Shown one piece after another: positions 6,728-12,220 of a stretch of 12,220 nt of DNA (the stretch's first letter is position 1; each line of letters opens with the position of its first letter). The notes beneath the pieces were generated by a model, which was given only the letters and a program-made list of their open reading frames with translations, was not told the DNA's origin and did no database searches. Origin of the DNA: an uncultured Actinomyces sp. (GTDB taxonomy: Bacteria; Actinomycetota; Actinomycetes; Actinomycetales; Actinomycetaceae). The stretch spans positions 1-12,220 of the forward strand of contig CAJZDJ010000060.1 in assembly GCA_915063485.1 (NCBI GenBank). The letters run 5' to 3'. Made by a program: the position numbers and the translations under genes.

Positions 6728-7942
6728 ATGCGTACCGTCGCTGAACATTTATCGGCCTGCCTTGAGGTCGCCCACGCTGCTGAGCCGCTTGACGTGGTGC
6801 TTTCCGACGCCGTGGGTACGGTGCTAGCTGCAGATATCGTTTCTGACGTGGATATGCCCCCCGCGAACCTGGCCGGTTTGGATGGTTACGCGGTGCGCGC
6901 CAAGGACTGCGTAAGTGCCTCCCCGGCCACGCCGGTGGTTCTGGATGTGATCGACGCCGTCCGTGCTGGGGATGTGCGCCGCACTCATCTGGTGCCCGGC
7001 ACTGCGGTGCTGATTGACTCTGGTGCGCCCATGCCGATTGGGGCCGACGCCGTGGTTCCCTGGCAGTTCACCGACCGGGGTGAGGCGCAGGTGACCATTA
7101 ACCGCAAGGTCAATGCTGGTCAGCGGGTACGCATGTTGGGTGAGGACGTTGAGGCTGGGGCTACCGTGCTTTCCAAGGGCAGCCGAATTGGGGCGCGCCA
7201 GGTGGCGCTGCTGGCGTCGCTGGGCCATCAGCGCGTGGCGGTGCACCCGGTGCCGCGCGTGGTGGTGGTTTCTATTGGCGACGAGCTGATTGAGCCCGGT
7301 CAGCGCGCCGAGCCGGGGGACGTGTATGACGCTAACGGTCACGCCCTGTCCACTGCGGTGGCCGACGCCGGCGGGCAGCCTTTCCGGGTAAGTGCCGTCC
7401 CCGACGAGTACCACGCCCTTACTGAAACCCTGGAGGACCAGCTGGTGCGTTCTGACCTGCTGATTACCACCGGTGGTTTGAGTGTGGGTCAGGGTGACAC
7501 AGTGAAAGAGGTGCTCTCTCCGCTGGGCACGGTGCGGTTTGACACGGTGGCGATGAGTCCGGGGCGCCAGTTGGGTGTGGGCACGCTAGGGGACGGTATT
7601 CCGGTGTTTTGTCTGCCCGGTGACCCGGTCAGTGCCCAGATGGCTTTTGAGGTGTTTGTGCGTCCGGTGCTGCGTTCGATTGCTGGCTGGCAGGATATCC
7701 ACCGTCCCTCGCTGCCGGCGGCGGTTTCTACATCCTGGTCTAGCCCGGCGGGGATGCGTGAATTTGTGCCGGTTCAGCTAGCTGGTGCCCCCAGCACTGG
7801 CTATCAAGCCCACCCCACGCAGGCTCCAGGCGTGCAAACTATTTCTGGCCTGGCCTATGCAAATGCTATTGCGGTGGTGCCCGAAGAAGTTACGCAAGTT
7901 AATGCTGGGACGCAATTGCATTGCCTACTTTTAGATATGTAA
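6728..7942 (+). CDS. glp: MoeA/gephyrin-family protein, probably the divisome protein Glp
   Basis: The 404 residues show the MoeA domain order: N-terminal domain with NLAGLDGYAVRA (about 47-58), the LGEDVEAGATVLSKG segment (137-151), and the MPT-binding-like domain (about 175-320) with VVVVSIGDELIEPGQ, DVYDANGHALSTA, LLITTGGLSVGQGDTVKEVL and FCLPGDPVSAQMAFEVFVRP. A C-terminal MoeA domain IV (about 325-404) follows. The motif that is MKPGKP in catalytic MoeA reads AMSPGRQLGVG here (275-285): both lysines are replaced. LPGNP is LPGDP. In actinobacteria a MoeA-like paralog, Glp, binds FtsZ and a membrane receptor, GlpR, encoded nearby; the next gene looks exactly like that receptor, and no other molybdenum cofactor genes are visible. 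I therefore favour a division role over molybdotransferase (moeA). The family is certain; the sub-function is inferred. Confidence 0.88.
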   Translation: MRTVAEHLSACLEVAHAAEPLDVVLSDAVGTVLAADIVSDVDMPPANLAGLDGYAVRAKDCVSASPATPVVLDVIDAVRAGDVRRTHLVPGTAVLIDSGAPMPIGADAVVPWQFTDRGEAQVTINRKVNAGQRVRMLGEDVEAGATVLSKGSRIGARQVALLASLGHQRVAVHPVPRVVVVSIGDELIEPGQRAEPGDVYDANGHALSTAVADAGGQPFRVSAVPDEYHALTETLEDQLVRSDLLITTGGLSVGQGDTVKEVLSPLGTVRFDTVAMSPGRQLGVGTLGDGIPVFCLPGDPVSAQMAFEVFVRPVLRSIAGWQDIHRPSLPAAVSTSWSSPAGMREFVPVQLAGAPSTGYQAHPTQAPGVQTISGLAYANAIAVVPEEVTQVNAGTQLHCLLLDM

Positions 7943-7985
7943 CGCAATAGTAACGACACGCCGCGAAACTTCCGGATGCCTCCTG

Positions 7986-7991
7986 TATAAA
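7986..7991 (+). promoter_or_regulatory. Possible -10 box for sepX/glpR
   Basis: TATAAA lies 17 nt before the ATG at 8009. A start of transcription about 7 nt downstream would give a leader of roughly 10 nt with no Shine-Dalgarno, which actinobacteria tolerate. I see no convincing -35 box. Read-through from the upstream gene, 66 bp away, is the alternative. Confidence 0.3.
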
Positions 7992-8008
7992 CACTTACTT
8001 TTAGTCGT

Positions 8009-9292
8009 ATGGTGTTTCAGGCGGTTCTTGGTTTTGCGCTGGCGGTAGCAATCTCGTTCTATTTGCTGCCACATTTGCGCAGGCGCGATAGGCTTGCAGT
8101 CTACTCGCATGACCAGGATCGCTACTCGCCCTACCTACGTGTGTTAAATACGGCTATGGCGGCTGGTAAAACTCCAGGTCACGTGAATAATAATGATATT
8201 GCTAGGCTGATTTTTAGCCCGGAGGTGAAGGTCATGAATCGACCTGCCGTGAGGAACGTGCGTGCCGCGCGCCTGGAGCGTGATTTAGCGAAGGCAAAGC
8301 GGGCTCAGGCTGCTCACCAGGCCAAAGCTTCAGCTGCTGCCAAAACTCGCCGTATCCTGATGGGGTCTTTAGCCGGCGTAACTGTGCTTTTAGGGGTTTT
8401 AGCTGGGGTCTTTACTTGGCCTTGGTTTGTGGTTTTGCCGACGGCGGCCCTGCTTGCGGCCGCTATGGTCGGTGACGTGCGCGTACGTCGCGTAAGCTCC
8501 AAAAATGATGCTGCTCTGGCTGTGCGGGTGAGCCAGCTAGAGGAGCAGCTTGAAGGTGTAGGCCGATCCGCCAAGAGCGTCAAGGAAGCTAAAGCTAAGC
8601 GTGAGGCTGAGATTGCCGCCCGTAAGGCAAAAGCGGAAGCAGCCCGCCGCGAGGCGGCTCGCCTGCGTGAGCAGGAGGTTGTTGCGGCCCGTAAGGAGCT
8701 GGCTGAGCAGGAGCGTCAGGCCCGCGAAAGCGCTGAGGAAACCGATGTGCGTCAGCGTGAGCAGGTAGCTAAGGCTAAAGATCAGCTGGTGCGGGAAGCT
8801 AAAACCGCCACTGAAGCCAAGTACTTGGCGCGTCTAAACCAGCAGGCTGAAGCTAAGCGAGCTGAGGAGGTGGCTAAGCCGGCCGCCCCGGTTGAGCGGG
8901 CGTCTGCTGCTACGCCGGCGGCCTCCACCGCTGCGCCTGCTTCGGCTGCTGCCAAGCCGGTCTCTGCCGCTAAGGCAACTTCCGCTGACAGCGCTGGCGA
9001 CGCCGTCGAGACCACCAAGGCGGCCTCTAAGCCGGCCGCTAGCGCCACCAAGTGGGAGCCGGTGAACGTGCCCGCCCCTAGCTACACCATGGCTGCGCGT
9101 GGCCCGCGTCGCCGGGTTGTAGAAGCTGAGGCGGACTTCAACTCCGCTAAGGAAGTAACCGGTGTGGTTAACCCGGTACGTCCCTCCAGCGCTCCGGCTA
9201 ACGTGTCGCTGGATGTGGAGTCTGTGGCTGGGGACTTCAAGCCGATCGACCTCGATGCTGTCTTGGAGCGCCGTCGCGCAGCGGGTGAATAA
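8009..9292 (+). CDS. sepX: SepX/GlpR-like divisome membrane protein
   Basis: The 427-residue layout is: TM1 (about 2-21, VFQAVLGFALAVAISFYLLP), then a charged cytoplasmic segment with RRRDRLAVYSHDQDRYSPYL, a basic Ala/Lys/Arg helix (about 85-113), and a TM hairpin (about 117-156, ILMGSLAGVTVLLGVLAGVF ... TAALLAAAMVGDV). A long Ala/Glu/Lys/Arg coiled-coil (about 170-290) follows, then an Ala/Pro/Ser low-complexity linker (about 290-345) and a C-terminal tail ending in a basic segment (LDAVLERRRAAGE). The N-terminal TM, basic helix and TM hairpin are the SepX/GlpR plan: a membrane receptor for Glp that helps place FtsZ and polar growth. Its position directly after the gephyrin-like gene matches the known pair. 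The large TolA-like coiled-coil is an unusual extension. No Shine-Dalgarno precedes the ATG; GTG at 8012 is an alternative. I assign SepX/GlpR from layout and context, not from alignment. Confidence 0.75.
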   Translation: MVFQAVLGFALAVAISFYLLPHLRRRDRLAVYSHDQDRYSPYLRVLNTAMAAGKTPGHVNNNDIARLIFSPEVKVMNRPAVRNVRAARLERDLAKAKRAQAAHQAKASAAAKTRRILMGSLAGVTVLLGVLAGVFTWPWFVVLPTAALLAAAMVGDVRVRRVSSKNDAALAVRVSQLEEQLEGVGRSAKSVKEAKAKREAEIAARKAKAEAARREAARLREQEVVAARKELAEQERQARESAEETDVRQREQVAKAKDQLVREAKTATEAKYLARLNQQAEAKRAEEVAKPAAPVERASAATPAASTAAPASAAAKPVSAAKATSADSAGDAVETTKAASKPAASATKWEPVNVPAPSYTMAARGPRRRVVEAEADFNSAKEVTGVVNPVRPSSAPANVSLDVESVAGDFKPIDLDAVLERRRAAGE

Positions 9293-9316
9293 GCCGCCAG
9301 GGTGTGGCCCGCAGAA

Positions 9317-9345
9317 TTTACGCGGGTCATGCGCTGTGCTAAGCT
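9317..9345 (+). promoter_or_regulatory. Probable promoter of tRNA-Ala
   Basis: TTTACG (9317-9322) and TAAGCT (9340-9345) are separated by 17 bp, and the predicted start of transcription falls about 6 nt before the tRNA. The boxes match consensus only moderately; spacing and position support the call. Confidence 0.45.
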
Positions 9346-9357
9346 AAACCCACCCAT

Positions 9358-9430
9358 GGGGCTATGGCGCAGTTGGTAGCGCGTCTCGTTCGCAATGAGA
9401 AGGTCAGGGGTTCGAATCCCCTTAGCTCCA
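9358..9430 (+). tRNA. tRNA-Ala (anticodon CGC)
   Basis: The 73 nt fold as a full cloverleaf: a 7-bp acceptor stem (GGGGCTA with TAGCTCC), a D-stem GCGC/GCGC, an anticodon loop TTCGCAA with anticodon CGC, and a T-arm AGGGG-TTCGAAT-CCCCT. The acceptor stem carries the G3:U70 wobble pair, the identity element of alanine tRNA. The discriminator is A73, and CCA is not encoded (CG follows). It reads the GCG codon. The sequence to its right has different codon usage, so the gene may mark the edge of an accessory segment. Confidence 0.97.
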
Positions 9431-9440
9431 CGTATCCCAA

Positions 9441-9470
9441 CCCCGGACTTCCGTTGGAAGCCCGGGGTTT
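9441..9470 (+). terminator. Intrinsic terminator of tRNA-Ala
   Basis: CCCCGG (9441-9446) and CTTCC (9448-9452) pair with GGAAG (9456-9460) and CCGGGG (9462-9467) across a GTT loop, with one unpaired base on each side. TTT follows. It starts 11 nt after the tRNA. Confidence 0.85.
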
Positions 9471-9562
9471 CTGTATGTGCGCACGGTTGGATAGACGGCC
9501 GGGCATATGCTCAACTCCCTCAACAACCCCCACACCCAGCTACGTGACCGCCTCGGTGAGGT

Positions 9563-9596
9563 CCAGGCCTGGCTCGGCGAGAAGGCCGCGGCCTTC
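9563..9596. repeat. Two adjacent palindromes upstream of the Cys-rich gene
   Basis: CCAGGCCTGG (9563-9572) and a perfect 16-bp palindrome centred on CGCG (9581-9596, GAAGGCCGCGGCCTTC) lie 8 bp apart. Neither is followed by a T-run. They could be operators for the gene at 9679, or chance in G/C-rich DNA. Apart from these I see no supported gene between the tRNA terminator and 9679. Confidence 0.4.
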
Positions 9597-9617
9597 CTTG
9601 TCATGGGGAGGGGAGCG

Positions 9618-9623
9618 CATAAT
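9618..9623 (+). promoter_or_regulatory. Possible -10 box for the Cys-rich small gene
   Basis: CATAAT matches TATAAT at five of six positions and lies 55 nt before the ATG at 9679. TTGTCA (9598-9603) resembles a -35 box, but the 14-bp spacing is short. Confidence 0.3.
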
Positions 9624-9678
9624 GACTTCGGCCCCGAAAACAACGATGCGTCGCAGCGCAACAACGAAGGAGACAATC

Positions 9679-9858
9679 ATGTGTCGACCCACCACCTGCG
9701 AGGTATGCGGAAAGACCACCTGGAAGGGCTGCGGCAAGCACATTGACTCGGTGAAGGAACAGGTTCCTCCGGATCAGTGGTGCGATAAGGACCATTCCGA
9801 CGAGGAATACGCGGCCGCAGAGAAGAAGCGCGGTTTCTTCGGCAGCTTCTGCAGGTAG
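9679..9858 (+). CDS. Small cysteine-rich protein (CGKTTWxGCGxH family)
   Basis: This 59-residue protein starts MCRPTTCEVCGKTTWKGCGK and continues HIDSVKEQVPPDQWC. It has six Cys (2, 7, 10, 18, 35, 58) plus His 21 and His 39, with a CxxC-(7)-C pattern typical of a zinc- or metal-binding knuckle. I recall very short proteins with the CGKxTWxGCGxH core in many bacteria and some fungi, without a known function. The C-terminus (DEEYAAAEKKRGFFGSFCR) is charged and ends with Phe and Cys. A good Shine-Dalgarno (GAAGGAG, 9666-9672) lies 6 nt before the ATG and fixes this start. A longer in-frame opening reaching back into the tRNA is accidental. It stands alone between the tRNA and a membrane-protein gene. 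Confidence 0.75.
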   Translation: MCRPTTCEVCGKTTWKGCGKHIDSVKEQVPPDQWCDKDHSDEEYAAAEKKRGFFGSFCR

Positions 9859-9874
9859 CCTGTCACCCTCTGGT

Positions 9875-9897
9875 AGCGTCGCGCGCGCCGCGACGCT
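9875..9897 (+). terminator. Hairpin after the Cys-rich gene, possible terminator
   Basis: AGCGTCGCG (9875-9883) pairs perfectly with CGCGACGCT (9889-9897) over a 5-nt loop, 16 nt after the stop codon. The U-tract that should follow is absent (GGGTTCC); TTTT appears only 15 nt later. It is likely a terminator of the G/C-rich actinobacterial kind. Confidence 0.5.
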
Positions 9898-9969
9898 GGG
9901 TTCCGTGCGTCGTTTTCGGGGCCCGCACACTCAATGTGTCAAACGGGATTATTCCTCGCAGAACACTGC

Positions 9970-9975
9970 TATCAT
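9970..9975 (+). promoter_or_regulatory. Probable -10 box for a leaderless mRNA
   Basis: TATCAT occupies positions -12 to -7 relative to the ATG at 9982, exactly where a -10 box would put transcription start on the A of the ATG. No Shine-Dalgarno is present. I see no clear -35 box, as is often the case in actinobacteria. Confidence 0.45.
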
Positions 9976-9981
9976 CGAGTC

Positions 9982-10365
9982 ATGAGGTGGGCAACAAAAT
10001 CAACGTGGATTCGTATCGCCGTGCTGTTCGGCAGCTACCTGCTGGTGCTAGCGGCGTGGTTTAGTGTCTCGCGCGTCTCGGACTCGATGGAGATCGTGAA
10101 GAGCCTCGCGTTCCTGATCCTGCTCGCGATCCTGCCGATCCTGGCAATGGGGTGTGGAGCCTGGGACGGCGTGAAGGAGGGCTTCAGCCTCCTGTGGCTG
10201 CTCGCGCCTTTCGTGTGTTTCCTGGCGCCGATGTTCCTGTTCCTCAACGACAGTGCCCTCATCTACGGGGTGGGCTACAGCATCCTCGGATTCGTGGCCC
10301 ACGGCGTTGGCGCGCTCATCCACGCGCGCCGCGCGCGGCGTGTATCACCGCGTGCAAACGGATAG
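9982..10365 (+). CDS. Four-TM membrane protein of unknown function
   Basis: I do not recognise the family. Starting at ATG 9982 gives 127 residues with a short basic N-terminus (MRWATKSTWIR) and four predicted membrane segments (about 11-30, 40-58, 68-88, 92-112). A basic tail follows (HARRARRVSPRANG), so both ends are probably cytoplasmic. The first loop carries VSRVSDSMEIVK and the second GCGAWDGVKEGF. The frame opens earlier at 9934 (MCQTGLFLAEHC...), but that extension is polar and lacks a ribosome-binding site, while a -10-like box sits at the right distance for a leaderless start at 9982. Codon third positions are mostly G/C, supporting a real gene. It is monocistronic and followed by the 19-bp repeat region. 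Confidence 0.68.
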   Translation: MRWATKSTWIRIAVLFGSYLLVLAAWFSVSRVSDSMEIVKSLAFLILLAILPILAMGCGAWDGVKEGFSLLWLLAPFVCFLAPMFLFLNDSALIYGVGYSILGFVAHGVGALIHARRARRVSPRANG

Positions 10366-10517
10366 TCCTCCCCTGAGTCTGCGGACGCGGTGCCCTCGCG
10401 ACTGTCGTTTTCCGACCCGCAGCGAGTCCTTCTCTGGTCTGTGGACGCAGCTTGCGGCCTGGTTCAGGTGCGCTGAGCGTAGTCGCGCGCAAGGAGCTGC
10501 GCTGCACATGTGGATGC
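10366..10517. other. Gene-free stretch before the 19-bp array
   Basis: No supportable gene lies here; several overlapping frames are open on both strands but give Arg/Ser/Thr-rich, family-less translations. The whole gap to the methyltransferase start is 391 bp and contains the array at 10518-10621. Beyond the array I see only the methyltransferase ribosome-binding site. Confidence 0.45.
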
Positions 10518-10621
10518 GGATAGGTTACGAACACGTGGATAGGTTACGAACATCCGGATAGCTTAGTAACCTATCCGGATGCGCATAGCCTATCCGGATG
10601 CGTGCATCCTATCCGGATGTG
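10518..10621. repeat. Dyad-symmetric array of six boxes with exact 19-bp period
   Basis: GGATAG occurs at 10518, 10537 and 10556, and its complement CTATCC at 10571, 10590 and 10609. Within each half the period is exactly 19 bp, and each left box mirrors a right box about position 10566. The first two left units share GGATAGGTTACGAACA. The three right units share CCTATCCGGATG followed by TG or CG. Four units contain the self-complementary ATCCGGAT (10552, 10573, 10592, 10611). There are no CRISPR-like spacers, because the units abut. It lies 217 bp after the membrane-protein gene and 135 bp before the methyltransferase. A multi-site operator, an iteron set or a hairpin-forming element are possible; I know of no match. 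Confidence 0.85.
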
Positions 10622-10742
10622 CCCTCGTGCTTCTGTTGCCGTGCACAAAACCTTGTTTCGCACCGGCATCGCAGCCGCGGGCGTGGCATTCCCAGTAGCG
10701 TACTGATGCGCCGCCGTCGGTGTGCGCGTTCGACAGGCACAC

Positions 10743-10747
10743 GGAGG
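10743..10747 (+). promoter_or_regulatory. Ribosome-binding site fixing the methyltransferase start
   Basis: GGAGG lies 9 nt before the ATG at 10757. The frame is open back to 10598, but the upstream translation is Arg/Cys-rich without methyltransferase character, so the later ATG is the start. Confidence 0.7.
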
Positions 10748-10756
10748 TGTTCAGCA

Positions 10757-11368
10757 ATGTTCTGGGATCGGGTCGCGCCCCTGTACGACGCTTTTGAAAA
10801 CACGGTGAACCGAGCCTCGTATGAGGGCACGGCACTCGCCGTCGCACAGATGATCGGCCCGGGCGACGAGGTCCTGGAGTGCGCGTGCGGCACCGGCGCG
10901 ATTAGCGCCGCCATCGCTCCCGCCTGCGCGCGCCTGGTCGCCACGGACTACTCCGACGGCATGCTCGCGCAAGCCCGTAAGAAGCTCGCGAAGCGCTCGA
11001 ACGTTACCGTTGAACAAGCAGACATCACGGCCCTGCCCTACGCCGATGACTCGTTCGATGTCGCCGTCGCCGGCAACGTCATCCACCTCCTGCCCGACCC
11101 CGAGCAAGCCCTGCGCGAGCTCGCCCGCGTCGTCAGGCCCGGCGGGACGATCATCCTCCCCACCTACATTGAGCCCCTGAAACGTAAGCAGGGCATGATC
11201 CCCGCTCTGCTTGCCCGCTTCGGCGTCGGCTTTGTGCGGCGCTTCACCCAGGCCTCGTACCGGGCGTTTGTCGAGGGGATGGGGTACGCCGAGGCCCGCT
11301 ACCGCCTCGTGCGCGGCCGCATCCCCTGCGTGATCGCTGTCCTGTCCAATAGGAAACGGCGGGACTAG
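10757..11368 (+). CDS. Class I SAM-dependent methyltransferase (UbiE/Methyltransf_11 type)
   Basis: The 203-residue protein starts MFWDRVAPLYDAFENTVNRA, the lead-in typical of UbiE-like methyltransferases. Motif I, VLECACGTGAISAAIAP (39-55), binds SAM (normally VLDxGxGTG; here the second Gly position is Ala-Cys). The acidic motif II residue is in LVATDYSDGML (60-70), with DITALPYADDSFDVAVAGNV (89-108) as motifs III/IV. ALRELARVVRPGGTIILPTY (118-137) is the usual post-motif helix and strand. The substrate cannot be read from the sequence; the small-molecule or quinone-like subclass is likely. It converges on the alpha/beta hydrolase gene, the two stop codons overlapping by 4 bp. Third codon positions are almost all G or C, more so than in the folate and division genes to the left. 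Confidence 0.88.
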   Translation: MFWDRVAPLYDAFENTVNRASYEGTALAVAQMIGPGDEVLECACGTGAISAAIAPACARLVATDYSDGMLAQARKKLAKRSNVTVEQADITALPYADDSFDVAVAGNVIHLLPDPEQALRELARVVRPGGTIILPTYIEPLKRKQGMIPALLARFGVGFVRRFTQASYRAFVEGMGYAEARYRLVRGRIPCVIAVLSNRKRRD

Positions 11369-12135
11369 CGGCCGGCCAGCGTGAGCTCGCGTAGCATTGC
11401 TCCGTAGGCGACCGAGTCACGGCTCATGCGCTCGCAGTGCCCCCATCCCGGCCAGACGCGCAGCTCCGCGTCGGGGTAGAGCCGGGGGATCGTGCGGCGT
11501 GCGAGGCGCAGGTCCGAGTCTTTGTCCCCGTAGGCGAACGTGCAGCGCCGCGACGTGGCGGGGGAGAGGGGAGGGAGAGCGACCCGTGAGCAGTCGCGGG
11601 CGATCGCGCGGATGCTCTCCTCGCTCATCGCGATGAGCGAGTGGGTCATGGGGCGCGCGGCCTCCTCACCGAAGAGGCGCGCGAGCTTGCGTACCCCGGC
11701 CTCGGGGTCGCGCGCGGCCTTGCGGCGCTTCGCGATCATGACGCGGCCGAGGACGGCTCCTCCCGCCCGGGCCACGGGCCCGCCCGAGTAGAAGCTCACC
11801 CCTTCAACAAATACCCGATCGAAGGAGAGGTCGGGGAATCGCAGCAGTTCAAAGAGTATGACCCCGCCGAGTGACGCCCCGAACATGAGCGCCAGGTGCG
11901 TGGCATCGTGGTGTACGAGCCAGGAGTGGATCGCCGCAGCCTCGTTGGCTGCTGACACGTAGGGGGCCGAGGCCTCGTCCCCGTGGGCGGACAGGTCGGG
12001 CGCGAGGAAGCGCAGCCCCGCGCCCATGTGGTCGGCGACCGCAATTTTTATGCCCGAGGCCGAGGAGAGCATCGGGTGGATGAGCAAGACGGTGGGGGAG
12101 TCGTCGGCGCTGGAGCCGTAGACGTGCATTTTCAT
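11365..12135 (-). CDS. Alpha/beta-fold hydrolase
   Basis: With the start at the ATG complementary to 12133-12135 the protein has 256 residues, MKMHVYGSSADDSPTVLLIH. That ATG has GGAG 7 nt before it (complement of 12143-12146). An upstream ATG (12148-12150) and a TTG (12192) are in frame but lack such a site. PTVLLIHPMLSS (14-25) is the strand and oxyanion-hole loop. LALMFGASLGGVILFELLRF (81-100) holds the nucleophile elbow with Ser 88 (GxSxG). YGDKDSDLR (202-210) carries the probable catalytic Asp, and PGWGHCERMS (229-238) the catalytic His 233. A helical cap lies at about 115-190. The triad is complete, so it should be an active esterase, lipase or peptidase-like enzyme; the substrate is unknown. 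It overlaps the convergent methyltransferase by 4 bp at the stop codons, and I see no terminator between them. Confidence 0.88.
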   Translation of the reverse strand: MKMHVYGSSADDSPTVLLIHPMLSSASGIKIAVADHMGAGLRFLAPDLSAHGDEASAPYVSAANEAAAIHSWLVHHDATHLALMFGASLGGVILFELLRFPDLSFDRVFVEGVSFYSGGPVARAGGAVLGRVMIAKRRKAARDPEAGVRKLARLFGEEAARPMTHSLIAMSEESIRAIARDCSRVALPPLSPATSRRCTFAYGDKDSDLRLARRTIPRLYPDAELRVWPGWGHCERMSRDSVAYGAMLRELTLAGR

Positions 12136-12220
12136 GGCGTCGCTCCGCATGAGCGTCGGGCGCACCGGCGCGCCCGTGAATCGAGTGGACAATCGGATGC
12201 TACCACCGCGATGCCGCGGC

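Noticed and set aside
6824..7414. 196-codon minus-strand frame inside the gephyrin-like gene
   Set aside because: His/Arg-rich mirror frame of a well-supported gene.
9410..9430. tRNA 3' end as attL of an integrated element
   Set aside because: I found no second copy of this sequence in the remaining window and no integrase right of it; only a compositional hint remains.
9507..9746. 79-codon plus-strand frame (MLNSLNNPHTQLRDRLGEVQ...) after the tRNA terminator
   Set aside because: No ribosome-binding site, no family resemblance, and it overlaps the better supported Cys-rich gene. A decayed fragment is possible but cannot be shown.
9364..9858. Longer 164-codon version of the Cys-rich gene
   Set aside because: It would start inside the tRNA gene and run through its terminator; the ATG at 9679 has a good ribosome-binding site and begins exactly at the family core.
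10518..10621. CRISPR array
   Set aside because: The units are 19 bp and abut without unique spacers, and the array inverts at its centre; no cas genes are in the window.

Overview
The window looks like chromosomal DNA of a high-GC Gram-positive (Actinobacteria), most likely an Actinomycetaceae-type organism (Actinomyces, Schaalia, Winkia or a relative). This rests on the divisome pair Glp-SepX/GlpR, the grouping of SAF-domain protein, MscL and 5-formyltetrahydrofolate cyclo-ligase, and G/C-rich codons. The species assignment is inference.

Region 1 (about 1-3190) is mobile-element debris. A phage-type lysin (Rv2525c-like glycoside-hydrolase family with peptidoglycan-binding-like repeats) runs off the left edge on the minus strand and is preceded by an upstream stretch with nested potential stems. 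Next come the C-terminal half of an HNH endonuclease (minus), the C-terminal third of a large SF2 helicase of restriction/defence type (plus), and the zinc-ribbon/C-terminal part of a large serine recombinase with a frameshift (minus). The HNH and helicase remnants both lose their N-terminal parts at the same point near 1556, so the junction looks like a deletion or recombination scar.

Region 2 (about 3370-9430) is ordinary core chromosome. On the minus strand it holds a bacterial PH-domain membrane protein, MscL (with a long terminator-like palindrome), a SAF-domain membrane protein, and 5-formyltetrahydrofolate cyclo-ligase with a clear intrinsic terminator. Divergent from these on the plus strand is a MoeA/gephyrin-like protein followed by a three-TM, coiled-coil-rich membrane protein that I read as SepX/GlpR. 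The pair probably works in cell division (FtsZ-associated) rather than in molybdenum cofactor synthesis. A tRNA-Ala(CGC) gene with its own terminator closes the block.

Region 3 (about 9480-12220) has a more strongly G/C-ending codon usage and an accessory feel. It carries a 59-residue cysteine-rich protein, a four-TM membrane protein that is probably translated from a leaderless mRNA, a class I SAM methyltransferase and a convergent alpha/beta hydrolase. Upstream of the methyltransferase lies a conspicuous array: three GGATAG boxes followed by three CTATCC boxes, all on an exact 19-bp period and mirror-symmetric about position 10566. I know of no name for it, and it is the least explained structure in the window.
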